The notes beneath the pieces are model-generated. The model saw nothing but the letters and a program-made list of their open reading frames with translations, was not told where the DNA came from and made no database searches. The position numbers and the translations under genes were made by a program. From Anodontia alba (Eukaryota; Mollusca; Bivalvia; Lucinida; Lucinidae), in assembly GCA_964016985.1 (NCBI GenBank), contig OZ024835.1:441501-505500 (forward strand): a DNA stretch of 64,000 nt. The letters run 5' to 3'. Numbering within the stretch: position 1 is the first letter of the stretch; each line of letters begins with the position of its first letter. Positions 11,988 through 23,000 of the stretch are shown in pieces.

Positions 11988-12597
11988 TTATGTTTTCGCT
12001 TTGATGCATTGACTGAGATGGGAGCCTTTATGCGAACCGTATTTTTATGTGTTTCTGTATTAAGAATAGCATCGGGACCCAGGGTGAAGTTAGCTAGCTG
12101 TAAAAGTGCTTTAAACCCCCCGGTGGTTTGCTCTACTGACCGTTCTAAGGCGGTGGTCCCGGTGTTAGTCTTACTCATTGTTGCTTTGTGGTTTATTCTA
12201 CGAGGCGATTTGTTGTATGTCTTTCCGTGTGTCATTTTGTTCTTGTGTTTTTCAGTCCTTTTAGTATTGCGATTACCTCGCTTGGGGAAGAGAGAGCTAA
12301 TCTTAGTGCTTTTCGTACGTTTGTTTGGTTTGTGTTTGTTTTGATTTGTCGGTTTCCTCTTCCTCTTGGGGTCTGGGAAGGGCTGCAGTTTGTGATTGTG
12401 GCACTCCCTGGACTTTTCTCTTACCTTTGTTGCGATTACCTCGCTTGGGGAAGAGAGAGCTAATCGTAGTGCTTTTCGTACGTTTGTTCGGTTTGTGCTT
12501 GTTTGGATTTGTCGGTTTCCTCTTTCTCTTGGGGTCTGGGAAGGGCTACTGTTTGTGATTGTGGCACTCCCTGGACTTTTTCTCTTACCTTTTTTTT
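11988..12597 (+). mobile_element. PLE-like element copies, 3' region only
   Basis: From TGTTTTCGCTTTGATGCATT onward it matches 14041-14480. It ends TGGACTTTTCTCTTACC plus T at 12430, then a second partial copy (12430-12597) repeats TTGCGATTACCTCGCTTGGG to CTTACCTTTTTTT. So two 3' ends stand in tandem, directly followed by the 3' UTR of LINE C in reverse orientation. Repeated end sequence on both sides of the reverse transcriptase frame is what Penelope-like elements show as pseudo-LTRs; that interpretation is inferred. Confidence 0.7.
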
Positions 12598-12733
12598 AAC
12601 GACGCATCAACCCATGAGGGTCTGTGTCAAAATGGTGTATTAACATGGTTCTGTAATGAAATGGTTATAATGATAAGTCATATATACATAAAATGTAAAA
12701 CTAGAACGAATTTAAAAATTAAAGCAGTTTTAC
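12598..12733 (-). mobile_element. LINE C, piece 1: 3' UTR
   Basis: AACGACGCATCAACCCATGAG to TAAAGCAGTTTTAC is the reverse complement of the family 3' UTR. Its next bases in the family (TTTGTTAA and ORF2 end) occur at 14491, after the PLE-like insertion 12734-14490. The piece is therefore the 3' end of the same minus-strand LINE that continues at 14491-15785 and 23931-28157. Its ATAATGATAAGTCAT matches the D/E/H subfamily. Confidence 0.75.
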
Positions 12734-12734
12734 A

Positions 12735-13947
12735 TTGGATTAGATACTTTGATACTGTTTACGAAAGGGACGGAATTAATTATTTTTGGTCAATTAAAAA
12801 TTCTAATGATGATCTCAATAAATTCAAATCTAAACACTTGCAGGCTTCTAAATTGTCTACATATGATTTTTCTACACTGTATACTACGTTATCTCATCAT
12901 CTTATAAAAGATAAACTTATTGATTTAATTAACCGAACGTTTATTCGGGAGAATACCCAATATTTGGCTTGCAACGAAGAATGTGCTTTTTTCACTTCTA
13001 TTGTATATAATAATCACAATTTATGGTCGTGTCAAAAAGTCTGTGATGCCCTTGTTTATCTTTTGGATAATATTTTTATTAGATTTGGAACTAAACTTTA
13101 TAGACAAACTATTGGTATTCCGATGGGAACTAATTGTGCTCCTCTTGTTGCAGATTTGTTTCTTATTTGTTATGAGAGAGATTTCATGAAGTCTCTCTTA
13201 CGTGAAAATCAGGCTGACATTATTGAGGCTTTCAATTCAACTTCAAGATACCTTGACGATTTATTAAATACTGACAATATTTACTTTGACCAAATGGTGG
13301 ACCGGATATACCCTACAGAACTCCAATTAAATAGAGCAAATTCTTCCGATACCGAGGCACCTTTTTTGGATTTCAATCTATGTATATCTAATGGTACAGT
13401 TTCCACCAAAATTTATGATAAACGGGACGATTTTGATTTTGATATAGTAAATTTCCCTTTTCTGGATGGCGATGTCCTCCGGCGTACCTCATATGGGGTA
13501 TACATATCTCAACTTATAAGATTCGCCAGAGCTTCTTCAAATCTTAATGACTTTAACTACCGTAATAAAGCCCTTACTGCCAAACTTCTTAGGCAGGGCT
13601 ATCGTTATTTTAAACTTCGTAAGGCGTTTTCGAAATTTTATCGCAGACACAGTGCCTTGTTAGAAAAATATAGCGTCAGTCTGAAAACACTTCTGCAACA
13701 AGGTATATCGGAACCCGAACTTTACAGTGACTTAGTGTACAGATTTAGAAAAATTGTAGGTAAATCTAACTTTTCGGAGCAATTCAGAAAACTTATTAAA
13801 CGTTATAAAAGAAATGGCTATAGCCTGGATATTATGCGGCAGACCGCATGCCTAGTTGTCAACCCAATCATTGTTGATGGCTATGCTTCACTCTTTAATT
13901 GCACTACGGTGGTTCGGGCCTCAGACTCAATGAAGGCCTCTTCGTAA
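12735..13947 (+). pseudogene. PLE-like reverse transcriptase, N-terminally truncated
   Basis: The frame is open to the TAA at 13945-13947 and codes ~404 residues of element protein. The open frame extends upstream to 12559, but those ~58 codons are PLE 3' region and LINE 3' UTR, so any product starting there would be a chimera. Reverse transcriptase motifs in order are YDFSTLYTTL (resembling the Penelope-type DV.SLYTNIP motif A region), GIPMGTNCAPLVADLFL, and RYLDDLL with the catalytic Asp pair. After them come FLDFNLCI and a basic C-terminal part ending near FNCTTVVRASDSM. No endonuclease (GIY-YIG) domain is visible. Class assignment to Penelope-like elements rests on motif resemblance recalled from known families; another reverse transcriptase class is possible. 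Confidence 0.7.
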
Positions 13948-14061
13948 AACTTTAACCAGTGGGTTGGGGCTTGACGATATGTCTTTGGCTTGGCCCGCCG
14001 TGGTTCAACTATTGGTTTTCATTGACTCTGGCATACAGTAGAATGTTTTCGCTTTGATGCA

Positions 14062-14448
14062 TTGACTGAGTTGGGAGCCTTTATGCGAACCGAGTTCTTA
14101 TGTATTTCTGTATTAAGAGTAGCATCAGGACCCAGGGTGAAGTTAGGTAGCTGTAAAAGTGCTTTAAACCCCTCGGTGGTTTGCTCAACCGACCGTTCTA
14201 AGGCGGTGGTCCCAGTGTTAGTCTTACTCTTTGTTGCTTTGTGGTTTATTCTACGAGGCGATTTGTTGTATGTCTTTCCGTGTGTCATTTTGTTTTTGTG
14301 TTTTTCAGTCCTTTTTGTATTGCGATTACCTCACTTGGGGAGGAGAGAGCTAATCTTAGTGCTTTTCGTACGTTTGTTCGGTATGTGCTTGTTTAGATTT
14401 GTCGGTTTCCTCTTCCTCTATGGGTCTGGGAAGGGCTGCGGTTTGTGA
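14062..14448 (+). CDS. Hydrophobic 128-aa ORF in PLE-like 3' region
   Basis: Recognised only as a recurrent frame. The polar N-terminal part (RVASGPRVKLGSCKSALNP) is followed by two or three hydrophobic stretches (VVPVLVLLFVALWFIL, FPCVILFLCFSVLFVL, FVGFLFL) and ends SGKGCGL. The same frame, in part or whole, is open in the copies at 5373-5576, about 12007-12344, 12325-12558 and 61171-61380. It could encode a small membrane protein of the element, or simply be non-coding sequence poor in stops. The opposite strand is also open over part of it, which argues for caution. Confidence 0.3.
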   Translation: MTELGAFMRTEFLCISVLRVASGPRVKLGSCKSALNPSVVCSTDRSKAVVPVLVLLFVALWFILRGDLLYVFPCVILFLCFSVLFVLRLPHLGRRELILVLFVRLFGMCLFRFVGFLFLYGSGKGCGL

Positions 14449-14490
14449 TTGTGGCACTCCCTGGACTTTTCTCTTGCCTTTTTTTTTTTT

Positions 14491-15785
14491 ACTTTGTTAA
14501 TGTTTTAAAAACATAAGTATGTTATCAGTCGGTACATTTTCAAATAAGTATTTCAGGTCATTTGTTTGGAAGAATTGACGTCGCACATGAGGGAATTCAA
14601 TGCAGTCGATCAGGAAGTGTTTCACCGTAAAAGGTTCATTACAGCTGAAACAAAATGGCTGATCTTCTCGTTTGAGTAGATAAGAATGTGTGAGTCTAAT
14701 ATGACCTATGCGTAGACGAGTAAAAACCACTTCTTCTCGCCTTAATGATCGATAAATGGTATTTTTACCAAGAACCGGTTTACTTCATGTAGTTTACTGA
14801 ATGTCGCTCTGTCCCATGACGGCTGCCATTTGGATAAGATGTACCTGTTGATAAAAGGTTTAAAATCTGTACATGGAAGTTTAAAATTCGAAATTTCTAG
14901 ATCAAGTGAGGCCTTTGCGTTTACATCGGCAGCCTCGTTACCTATTATGCCAACAGAATAAAATTTCCTTAGTTTTCGATAACTCGTGATGTTTTTCTAT
15001 CAGGTTCTGAATTTTGGGATTTTTTGAAGATGTGTGGTTTAGACATTTCAAAACAGAAAGGGAGTCCGAGAAAATAACGAATTTGCTATCTAAAGAATTA
15101 TTCAGTACGTAATCCAAAGCCATATCAGTAGCCTTGGATTCAGCAGTGAAAATAGATGAGCCATCAGGAAGACGGATCTTTTCATAGTGGCTGCCCGATA
15201 TATACGCACAGCCAACCTTATCTTCAACTTTTGAGCCATCAGTGTAGATGTGTTGTTAATCTGAAAGTCGCGATTGTAATTCTTGGAAGGTTTGTTTTAT
15301 GAGATGTGAATCAAAAAGTGACTTTTTGCTGTTGTGTAAATCGTAAAAAATAGTTGGTTTAGTAATGCACCAGGATGCAATATCAGAAAAAGAGTGTTTT
15401 TGGATGTTTTAGTGTTAATATTAGCAGATTCTAAAAGTGGTGCTATACGAAGGCCGAAGGATTTAATTGCGTTAGGTTTTCTTTCATAATATTCCTGAAA
15501 TTGTGGTGGAAATTGACTTCAGAAGCAGGGTTAGAAGGGTTAGCAGCAAGTCTGATGGCATACTGAAGAGACAATTTTTCTCTGTGCAGCCATAACGATG
15601 GCTCATCTGCTTCCACGTTAAGACTCGATACTGGAGACGTACGAAAAGCTCCCAATGCCAAACGAAGTCCTTGATTATGTACAGTGTCTAACATCTGTAG
15701 ACAATATTTTCTAGCAGATTCATATACGATGGACCCATAATCAAGTTTTGATCGAATTAAAGAACGATACAGGTGAAGAAGAGTT
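14491..15785 (-). mobile_element. LINE C, piece 2: 3' part of ORF2 (pseudogene)
   Basis: Reverse-strand matches to the ORF2 C-terminal third: the terminal zinc finger region near 14600-14650, RNase H (SDSLSVLKCL near 15060) and the stretch before it (NQGLRLALGAFRTSP near 15640). Small deletions and frameshifts are present, including loss of ~14 codons around the RNase H histidine loop near 14945. It stops at AAGAAGAGTT, exactly where the piece at 23931-28157 resumes (GTTCTGTCCGC), so the two are one LINE split by the PLE-like insertion 15786-23930. Confidence 0.85.
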
Positions 15786-15788
15786 TCA

Positions 15789-18700
15789 GAATACCCAATA
15801 TTTGGCTTGCAACGAAGAATGTGCTTTTTTCACTTCTGAAGTTAATAATAATCACAATTAACTGTCATGTCAAAAAGTCTGTGATGCCCTTGTTTATCTT
15901 TTGGATAATATTTTTATTAGATTTGGAACTAAACTTTATAGGCAAACTATTGGTATTCCGATGGGAACTAATTGTGCTCCTCTTGTTGCAGATTTGTTTC
16001 TTTTGTGTTATGAGAGAGATTTCATGAAGTCTCTCTCATGTGAAAATCAGGCTGACATTACTGAAGCTTTCAATTCAACTTCAAGATACCTTGATGATTT
16101 ATTATGCCCCCAACTTCAAAGAAGTTGGAGGGGCATATTGCTTCTGGGTTGTTCGCCCGTCCGTCCGTTCGTCACGCTTTTTGATGCATAGCATAAGTTT
16201 AAAACCGTGAATGCTACTGGTTTGAAATTTCTTATATGGATTCCTCATGAAAAAATAGCTGACACGTATTTTTTTCTTGACAGGATTATGCCCTTTTTCT
16301 GAGTTATGGCCCTTTGAAAAAATACGGATGCAATCTTGTCAGTAAAATATCTCAAAAACTATTAAAGCTAGAGCCTTGAAACTTGATGAATAGACTGGTA
16401 GTGATGAGTAGACAACCTGATTAACTTTGAAGAAATTTTAAAAAATACTTCTTGAGTTATGGCCCTTTGTAATTTTTGGCATTTTTACCTTGTCAGCAAA
16501 ATATCTCAAAAACCGTTGGAGCTGGAGCCTTGAAACTTAATGAATAGACTGGTAGTGATAAGTAGACAACCTGCTTAACTTTTGAAGAAATTTTGCAAAA
16601 TACTTCTTGAGTTATAGCCCTTTGTAATTTTGGACATTTTTACCTTGTCAGCAAAATATCTCAAACTGTTAGAGCTTGAGCCTTGAAACTTAGTAAATGG
16701 ATTTGTAGTGATGAGTAGATGACCTGATTAACTTTTGAAGAAATTCTGAAAAATACTTCATGAGTTATGGCCCTTTGTAATTTGGGGCATTTTTAACTTG
16801 TCAGCAAAATATCTCAAAACTATTGAAGCTAGAGCCTTGACACTTGATGAATAGACTGGTAGTGATGAGTAGACAACCTGATTAACTTTTGAAGAAATTT
16901 TGAAAAATACTTCTTGAGTTATGCCCCTTTGTAATTTTAGGCATTTTATCTTGTCAGCAAAATATCTCAAAAACTGTTAGAGCTAGAGCCTTGAAACTTA
17001 GTAAATGGATTTGTAGTGATGCGTAGATGACCTGATTAACTTTTGAAGAAATTTTGAAAAATACTTCATGAGTTATGGCCCTTTGTAATTTTGGGCAATT
17101 TTACCTTGTCAGCAAAATATCTCAAAAACCGTTGGAATTAGAGCCTTGACACTTGATAAATACTGGTAGTGATGAGTAGACAACCTGATTAATTTTTGAA
17201 GAAATTTTGAAAAATACTTCTTGAGTTATGGCCCTTTGTAATTTTGGGCATTTTTACCATGTCAGCAAAATACCTCATAAACTGTTAGAGCTAGAGCCTT
17301 GAAACTTAGTAAATGGATTTGTAGTGATGAGTAGATAGATGACCTGATTAACTTTTGAATAAATTCTGAAAAATACTAATTGAGTTATGGCCCTTTGTTA
17401 TTTTGGGCATTTTTATCTTGTCAGCAAAATATCTCCAAAACCGTTAGAGCTAGAGACTTGAAACTTGGTGAATTGATTGGTAATGATGAGTACATGACCT
17501 GATTAACTTTTTTGTTAATTCTGAAAAATATTTCGTAAGTAATGGCCCTTTGTAAATTTGGGCATATTTCCCTTGTTAACAAAATATCTCAAAAACTATT
17601 GAAACTGCAGCCTTGAACTTGATGAATAGATTGGTAGCGATGAGTAGATGACCTGATTATGCCCCCAGTTTTGAGTGAAATTGATGGAGCATATTATTTT
17701 GCCTTCATTTGTCCATCCGACTGTTTGTCCGTTCATCAAGCTTTTTTGTGCATGCCATATCTTAAGAACCCTGCACGCTAGGGTTTTGAAATTTTATATT
17801 TGGGTTCCCAATGAAAAAATAGCTGACCCGTATTTTGTTTTTTGTCCAGCATGTTTGTTTAGAGTTTTGCCCCTTTGAAAAAATCAGAATTAAATCTTGT
17901 GAGCAAGATATCTTGAAAAGTATATAAGCTGGGTTCTTGAAATTCGATACAGTGAGTGGGAATGATGTGTAAATTACATGATTATATTTTGAGAGAATTC
18001 CATGAAAATATTGATAAAGTAACGGCCCTTTGCAGTTCTGCTCATTTTGACCTTGTCAGCAAGATTTCTCGAAGAAGTACTTAAGCTAAGGTCTTGAAAT
18101 ATTATATGCTGATTGGGGATGATGTGGAGATTACCTGATTTGTTTTTAGGGAATTCCATGAAAAATTGACGTAGTTATGCCTTTTGTAGTTCTAGGCATT
18201 TTGACCTTATCAGCAAGATATCTCAAAAAGTATTTAAGCCAGAGCCATTATATTTGGTATACTGATTGCGATTGAGGAGATAACCTGAAAAAATTTTGAA
18301 CCAATTAAATGAAATGTTGGAGTTATGGCCCTTCGCAATTTCCGGCATTTAATGTTGTTGCTTTATTGTGTATAGTATAAGTTTAGAACCATTTATGCAA
18401 ATGTTTTGAAATTTCATATTTTGATTCCTCATGAAAAAATAGGGGACCCGTATTTTTTTCTTATTCCAATTATCTCCTATTTTAGAGTTATCTCCCTTTC
18501 ATAAAATAACATTGAAATCTCATATATTTGTACTGTTGTTACCGTCATGGCTAAGCAGTGTTGGAGTCAAGCAGTGTTAGAGTCACGCAGTTGGGGGCAT
18601 AGTGTTTTACAAACACCAGCTCTAGTTAAATATATTGACAATATTAACTTTGACCAAATGGTGGACCGGATATACCCTACAGAATTCCAATTAAATAGAG

Positions 18701-19315
18701 CAAATTCTTCCGATACCGAGGCACCTTTTTTGGATTTGAATCTATGTATTTCTAATGGTACGGTTTCCACCAAAATTTATGATAAACGGGACGATTTTGA
18801 TTTCGATATAGTCAGTTTCCCTTTTCTGTATGGCGATGTCCCCCGGCGTACCTCATATGGGTAATACATATCTCAATTTATTAAATTCGCCAGAGCTTCT
18901 TCAAATCTTAATGACTTTAACTACCGTATAAAGCCCTTACTGCCAAATTTCTTAGGCAGGGCTATCGTTATTTTAAACTTCGTAAGGCGTTTTCAAAATT
19001 TTATCGCAGATACAGTGCCTTGTTAGAAAAATATAGCGTCAGTCTGAAAACACTTCTGCAACAAGGTATATCGGAACCAGAATTTTACGGTGACTTAGTG
19101 TACAGATTTAGAAAAAATTGTAGGTAAATCTAACTTTTCGGAGCAGTTCAGAAAACTTATTAACCGTTATAAAAGAATTGGCTATAGCCTGGATATTATG
19201 CGGCAGACTGCATTCCTAGTTGTCAACCCAATCATTGTTGATGGCTATGCTTCACTCTTTAATTGCACTACGGCGGTTCGGGCCTCAGACCCAATGACGG
19301 CCTCTTCGTAAAACT
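15789..19315 (+). pseudogene. PLE-like reverse transcriptase pseudogene, copy 2
   Basis: Two pieces, 15789-16104 and about 18625-19315, separated by the TIR element. The first carries GIPMGTNCAPLVADLFLL and RYLDDLL; the second resumes at DNINFDQMVDRIYPTE and runs to the region matching the C-terminus of copy 1. About 25 bp of extra sequence with a GTGTTT/AAACAC hairpin lies at 18602-18626. Multiple frameshifts mean no product. Confidence 0.8.
16105..18599. mobile_element. TIR element with internal ~155-bp tandem repeats
   Basis: The ends are TGCCCCCAACT and AGTTGGGGGCA, a perfect 11-bp inverted repeat flanked by TA on both sides (13 bp counting the TA). Inside, about nine tandem units of 153-155 bp each carry TCAGCAAAATATCTCAAAAAC and GAGTTATGGCCCTTTGTAA; unit starts are near 16339, 16493, 16648, 16801, 16956, 17109, 17264, 17419 and 17577. 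A second element start (TATGCCCCCAGTTTTGAGTG) occurs at 17658, followed by more diverged units, so the block may be two related elements end to end. There is no transposase frame, so it is non-autonomous. Elements with TGCCCC-type ends are widespread in bivalves (from memory). Confidence 0.75.
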
Positions 19316-19634
19316 TTAACCAGTGGGTTGGGGCTTGTCTTTGGCTTGGCCCGCCGTGGTTCAACTATTGGTTTTCATTTACTCTGGCATACAGTAGAAT
19401 TAGCCATGAGTACTCGTCTTTGTTTATTATAGTGATTAATTTGATTTTTATGTTTTCGCTTTGATGCATTGACTGAGTTGGGAGCCTTTATGCGAACCGA
19501 ATTTTTATATATTTCAGTCCTTTTAGTATTGCGATTACCTCGCTTGGGGAAGAGAGAGCTAATCTAAGCGCTTTTCGTACGTTTGTTCGATTTGTGCTTG
19601 TTTGGATTTGTCGGCTTCCTCTTCCTCTTGGGGT

Positions 19635-19979
19635 GGCCTGAAAAAAGCCACCATTGAGATGATAAGAAAAGATTGGAAGAAACAACAACAGAAAGAAAGA
19701 CAAGCAAGAAGTCAATCATCTCCACCTACGAAAGAAACAAAATCAAAATCTAGTCAAGGAACACAAAGACCAAGCACATCAAACAGAGAACGAAAAGGTT
19801 CAAATAATGTTATTCAACAACATAACAGGTTCGGATCTTTGAGTGACAGTAGCGATGATATGGAGTTAGGAGAAGCTCCAGATCGCCCACGAACTAACAG
19901 AAATAGATCGAGATCATCAGAACATTCACACGTCAACAATAGTTATAATAGATCAAAATCACCAATAACATATCCTTAG
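19635..19979 (+). pseudogene. LINE D ORF1, C-terminal fragment
   Basis: About 114 codons matching the ORF1 C-terminal region: basic, Gln/Lys-rich (RKDWKKQQQKERQ) and then Ser/Arg-rich, ending SKSPITYP at the TAG 19977-19979. The gag-like core and zinc knuckles are missing because of 5' truncation. The ATG at 19653 is internal to the original protein. Confidence 0.85.
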
Positions 19980-20012
19980 TTGGTAGTCTAACTAAAATCT
20001 AACAACTCTAAA

Positions 20013-23000
20013 ATGAATTCAAATCACAAAATAATACAATGGAACTGTCGAGGTCTAAAGTCAAACTATAACGAGATCTTATTACTTTTATCCTTATTGA
20101 ATCCATCAGTTTTTTGCTTGCAAGAAACTTTTTTAAAAACTGATGATCAATTAAATATCAGAGATTTCAATACATACAATTATATATATTCAGAAGGCCA
20201 GAGGCCGTCTGGTGGAAGCTCAATCTTAGTTCACTTTTCATGTCCGCAGCGAGAAATTAAACTTGTAACCAATCTTCAAGCCGTTGCGGTTTCTGTTACT
20301 TTAGATAAAGAAATTACATTTTGTTCTGTGTATATACCTCCGAATTTTCATTTAGAGACCGAACATTTAGACATTTTACTGAAACAACTCCCTTCACCCT
20401 GTATACTAGTTGGTGACTTCAATGGTCACAATATCCTTTGGGGATGTAAAGATAACAACCCTAAAGGTAATATTATTGAAGACTTTATAACCAAAAACGA
20501 TCTTTGTCTTATGAATGACAAATCTCACACTTATCTCCATCCTGCAACAGGAAAATTTTCTTCTTTAGATCTTTCCATATGTCACCCATCTCTCCTGCTG
20601 GACTTCGACTGGACGGTCAGTGAAGACCAACATGGAAGTGATCACTTCCCTGTTATTATTGAAAGCGTAAATAATTCCACGAATGATCACAACGCAAAGT
20701 GGAAACTAAATAAAGCAAATTGGGAATTATACCACTTATTATGCGAAGAAAGTCTCAAAATAGATAAGTTTAAGAATTCCTTGGATCCTCTAGATGATTT
20801 TACTTCTTCTCTTCTTGATATCTCTAACAAAAGTATACCGAAAACCTCGACAAATCCAAAGAAAAGCAAGCCATGGTACAATGATGAATGCAAAGATGCC
20901 ATAAAACAGCGCAAGCAAGCATTATCAAAGTTCTGCAGATATCCAACAAAGGAGAACCTGAATAAAGTAAAGAATTTCAGAGCAAAGGCTCGTCGAACAA
21001 TAAAGGCCTCCAAACGCAAATCATGGAAATCTTACGTTTCGAATTTAAATTATAAAACTCCAATTAAAAAGGTTTGGGACATGATACGAAAAATATCTGG
21101 TAAATCAAAATCACCCAGTTTCACCCACTTAAATACAAAACGTGGAACAAAGGCCACATCAAAGGAAGAGATAGCAAACACACTTGGCGAAACTTTTTTG
21201 GATAATTCTTCATCTCGGAATTATTCAGAGAAGTTTCAAAACATCAAAAAACAAGAAGAAAAAATCAAACTTAATTTCACCTCTTCAAATACTGAAGAAT
21301 ATAACAGCCTGTTTAACATTACAGAACTTAAAGATGCTATCGCAGTATCAAAAGATACAGCTACAGGCCCTGATGACATCCATTACCAGATGCTTAAACA
21401 CCTTCCGGAAACCGCCCTTGACACACTTTTACATATTTTCAACGGTATATGGACAACAGGAGTTTTTCCAGAAAGCTGGCGTTTGGCCACAATTATACCT
21501 ATTCCCAAACCAGGGAAAGATCATGCAGAACCAACAAACTACAGACCAATAGCGCTAACAAGTTGCCTTTGCAAAACACTAGAGAGAATGATTAACAAAC
21601 GACTTCTTTGGTACTTAGAATCTAACAATCTTATAACAAAACTTCAGTCGGGATTCCGAGCTGAACGTAGTACCAATGATAATTTAGTTAGACTAGAAAC
21701 TTTTATCCGTGATGCTTTTAACAAACGAGAACATGTAGTCGCTGTATTTTTCGATTTGGAAAAAGCCTATGATACCACTTGGCGATATGGAATTTTAAAA
21801 GACCTACATAACTTTGGTATGAAAGGAAGACTACCAAACTTTATTAAAAGTTTTCTTGAAGATCGTACAATACAAGTGCGTGTAGGATCGACCCTGTCTG
21901 ATCTCTATGATCAAGAACAGGGCGTTCCTCAAGGAGCAATACTTTCAACCACGTTATTTAACGTGAAATTAAACGATATTATAAACTGCCTGGATTACAA
22001 AACAGATGGTTCTTTGTACGTTGATGATTTCTGTATTTGTTTTCGCTCGAAAAATATGCGCACAATAGAAAGACATCTACAGCAATGTCTAAATAGAATT
22101 GAAGACTGGGCAACTAGAAATGGCTTTAAATTTTCCAAATCGAAAACTCAGTGCGTTCATTTCTGTCAGCAACGGAAAATACACAACGATCCATCGCTCT
22201 ACATATATGGATCTCAAATACCAGTTGTTGCTGAATCAAAATTTCTTGGGGTTATATTTGATAAAAAACTCTCCTTCATACCCCATATAAAATACTTGAA
22301 AGCGAAATGTTTAAAAGCATTAAACCTTTTAAAAGTTTTATCTCACACAAGTTGGGGAGCGGACAAAACAACTCTTCTTCACCTGTATCGTTCTTTAATT
22401 CGATCAAAACTTGATTATGGGTCCATCGTATATGGATCTGCTAGAAAATCTTATCTACAGATGTTAGACACTGTACATAATCAAGGACTTCGTTTGGCAT
22501 TGGGAGCTTTTCGTACATCCCCAGTATCGAGTCTTAACGTGGAAGCAGATGAGCCATCGTTATGGCTACGCAGAGAAAAATTGTCTCTTCAGTATGCCAT
22601 CAGACTTGCTGCTAACCCTTCTAACCCTGCTTTTGAAGTCACATTTCCACCACAATTTCAGGAATATTATGAAAGAAAACCTAACGCTATTAAATCCTTC
22701 GGCCTTCGTATAGCACCACTTTTAGAATCTACTGATATTAACATTAAAAACATTCAAAAACACTCGTTTTCTGATATTCCATCCTGGTGCATTACCAAAC
22801 CAAATATTCTTTTCGATTTACACAACAGCAAAAAGTCACTTTCTGATTCACATCTCATGAAACAAAACTTCCAAGAATTACAGTCGCGACTTTCAGATTA
22901 TCAACACATCTACACTGATGGCTCAAAAGTTGAAGATAAGGTTGGCTGTGCGTTTATATCGGGCAACCACCATGAAAAGATCCGTCTTCCTGATGGCTCA

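Larger units (their letters stand above)
12734..14490 (+). mobile_element. PLE-like retroelement copy 1 (5'-truncated)
   Basis: A reverse transcriptase frame (to 13947) followed by a ~540-bp 3' region ending TGGACTTTTCTCTTGCC plus a T run. It lies inside LINE C: GTTTTAC before it and TTTTAC after it look like a 6-7 bp target duplication, and the LINE sequence is continuous once the element is removed. The T-rich 3' end and variable 5' ends among copies indicate target-primed insertion. Confidence 0.7.

Noticed and set aside
13948..14480. Hammerhead ribozyme expected in pseudo-LTRs of Penelope-like elements
   Set aside because: I searched by eye for CTGATGA on both strands of this region and did not find it.
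16339..17600. Regular ~155-bp repeats resembling a CRISPR or satellite array
   Set aside because: Whole units are repeated with no constant repeat plus variable spacer structure, and they lie inside a TIR element in eukaryotic DNA.
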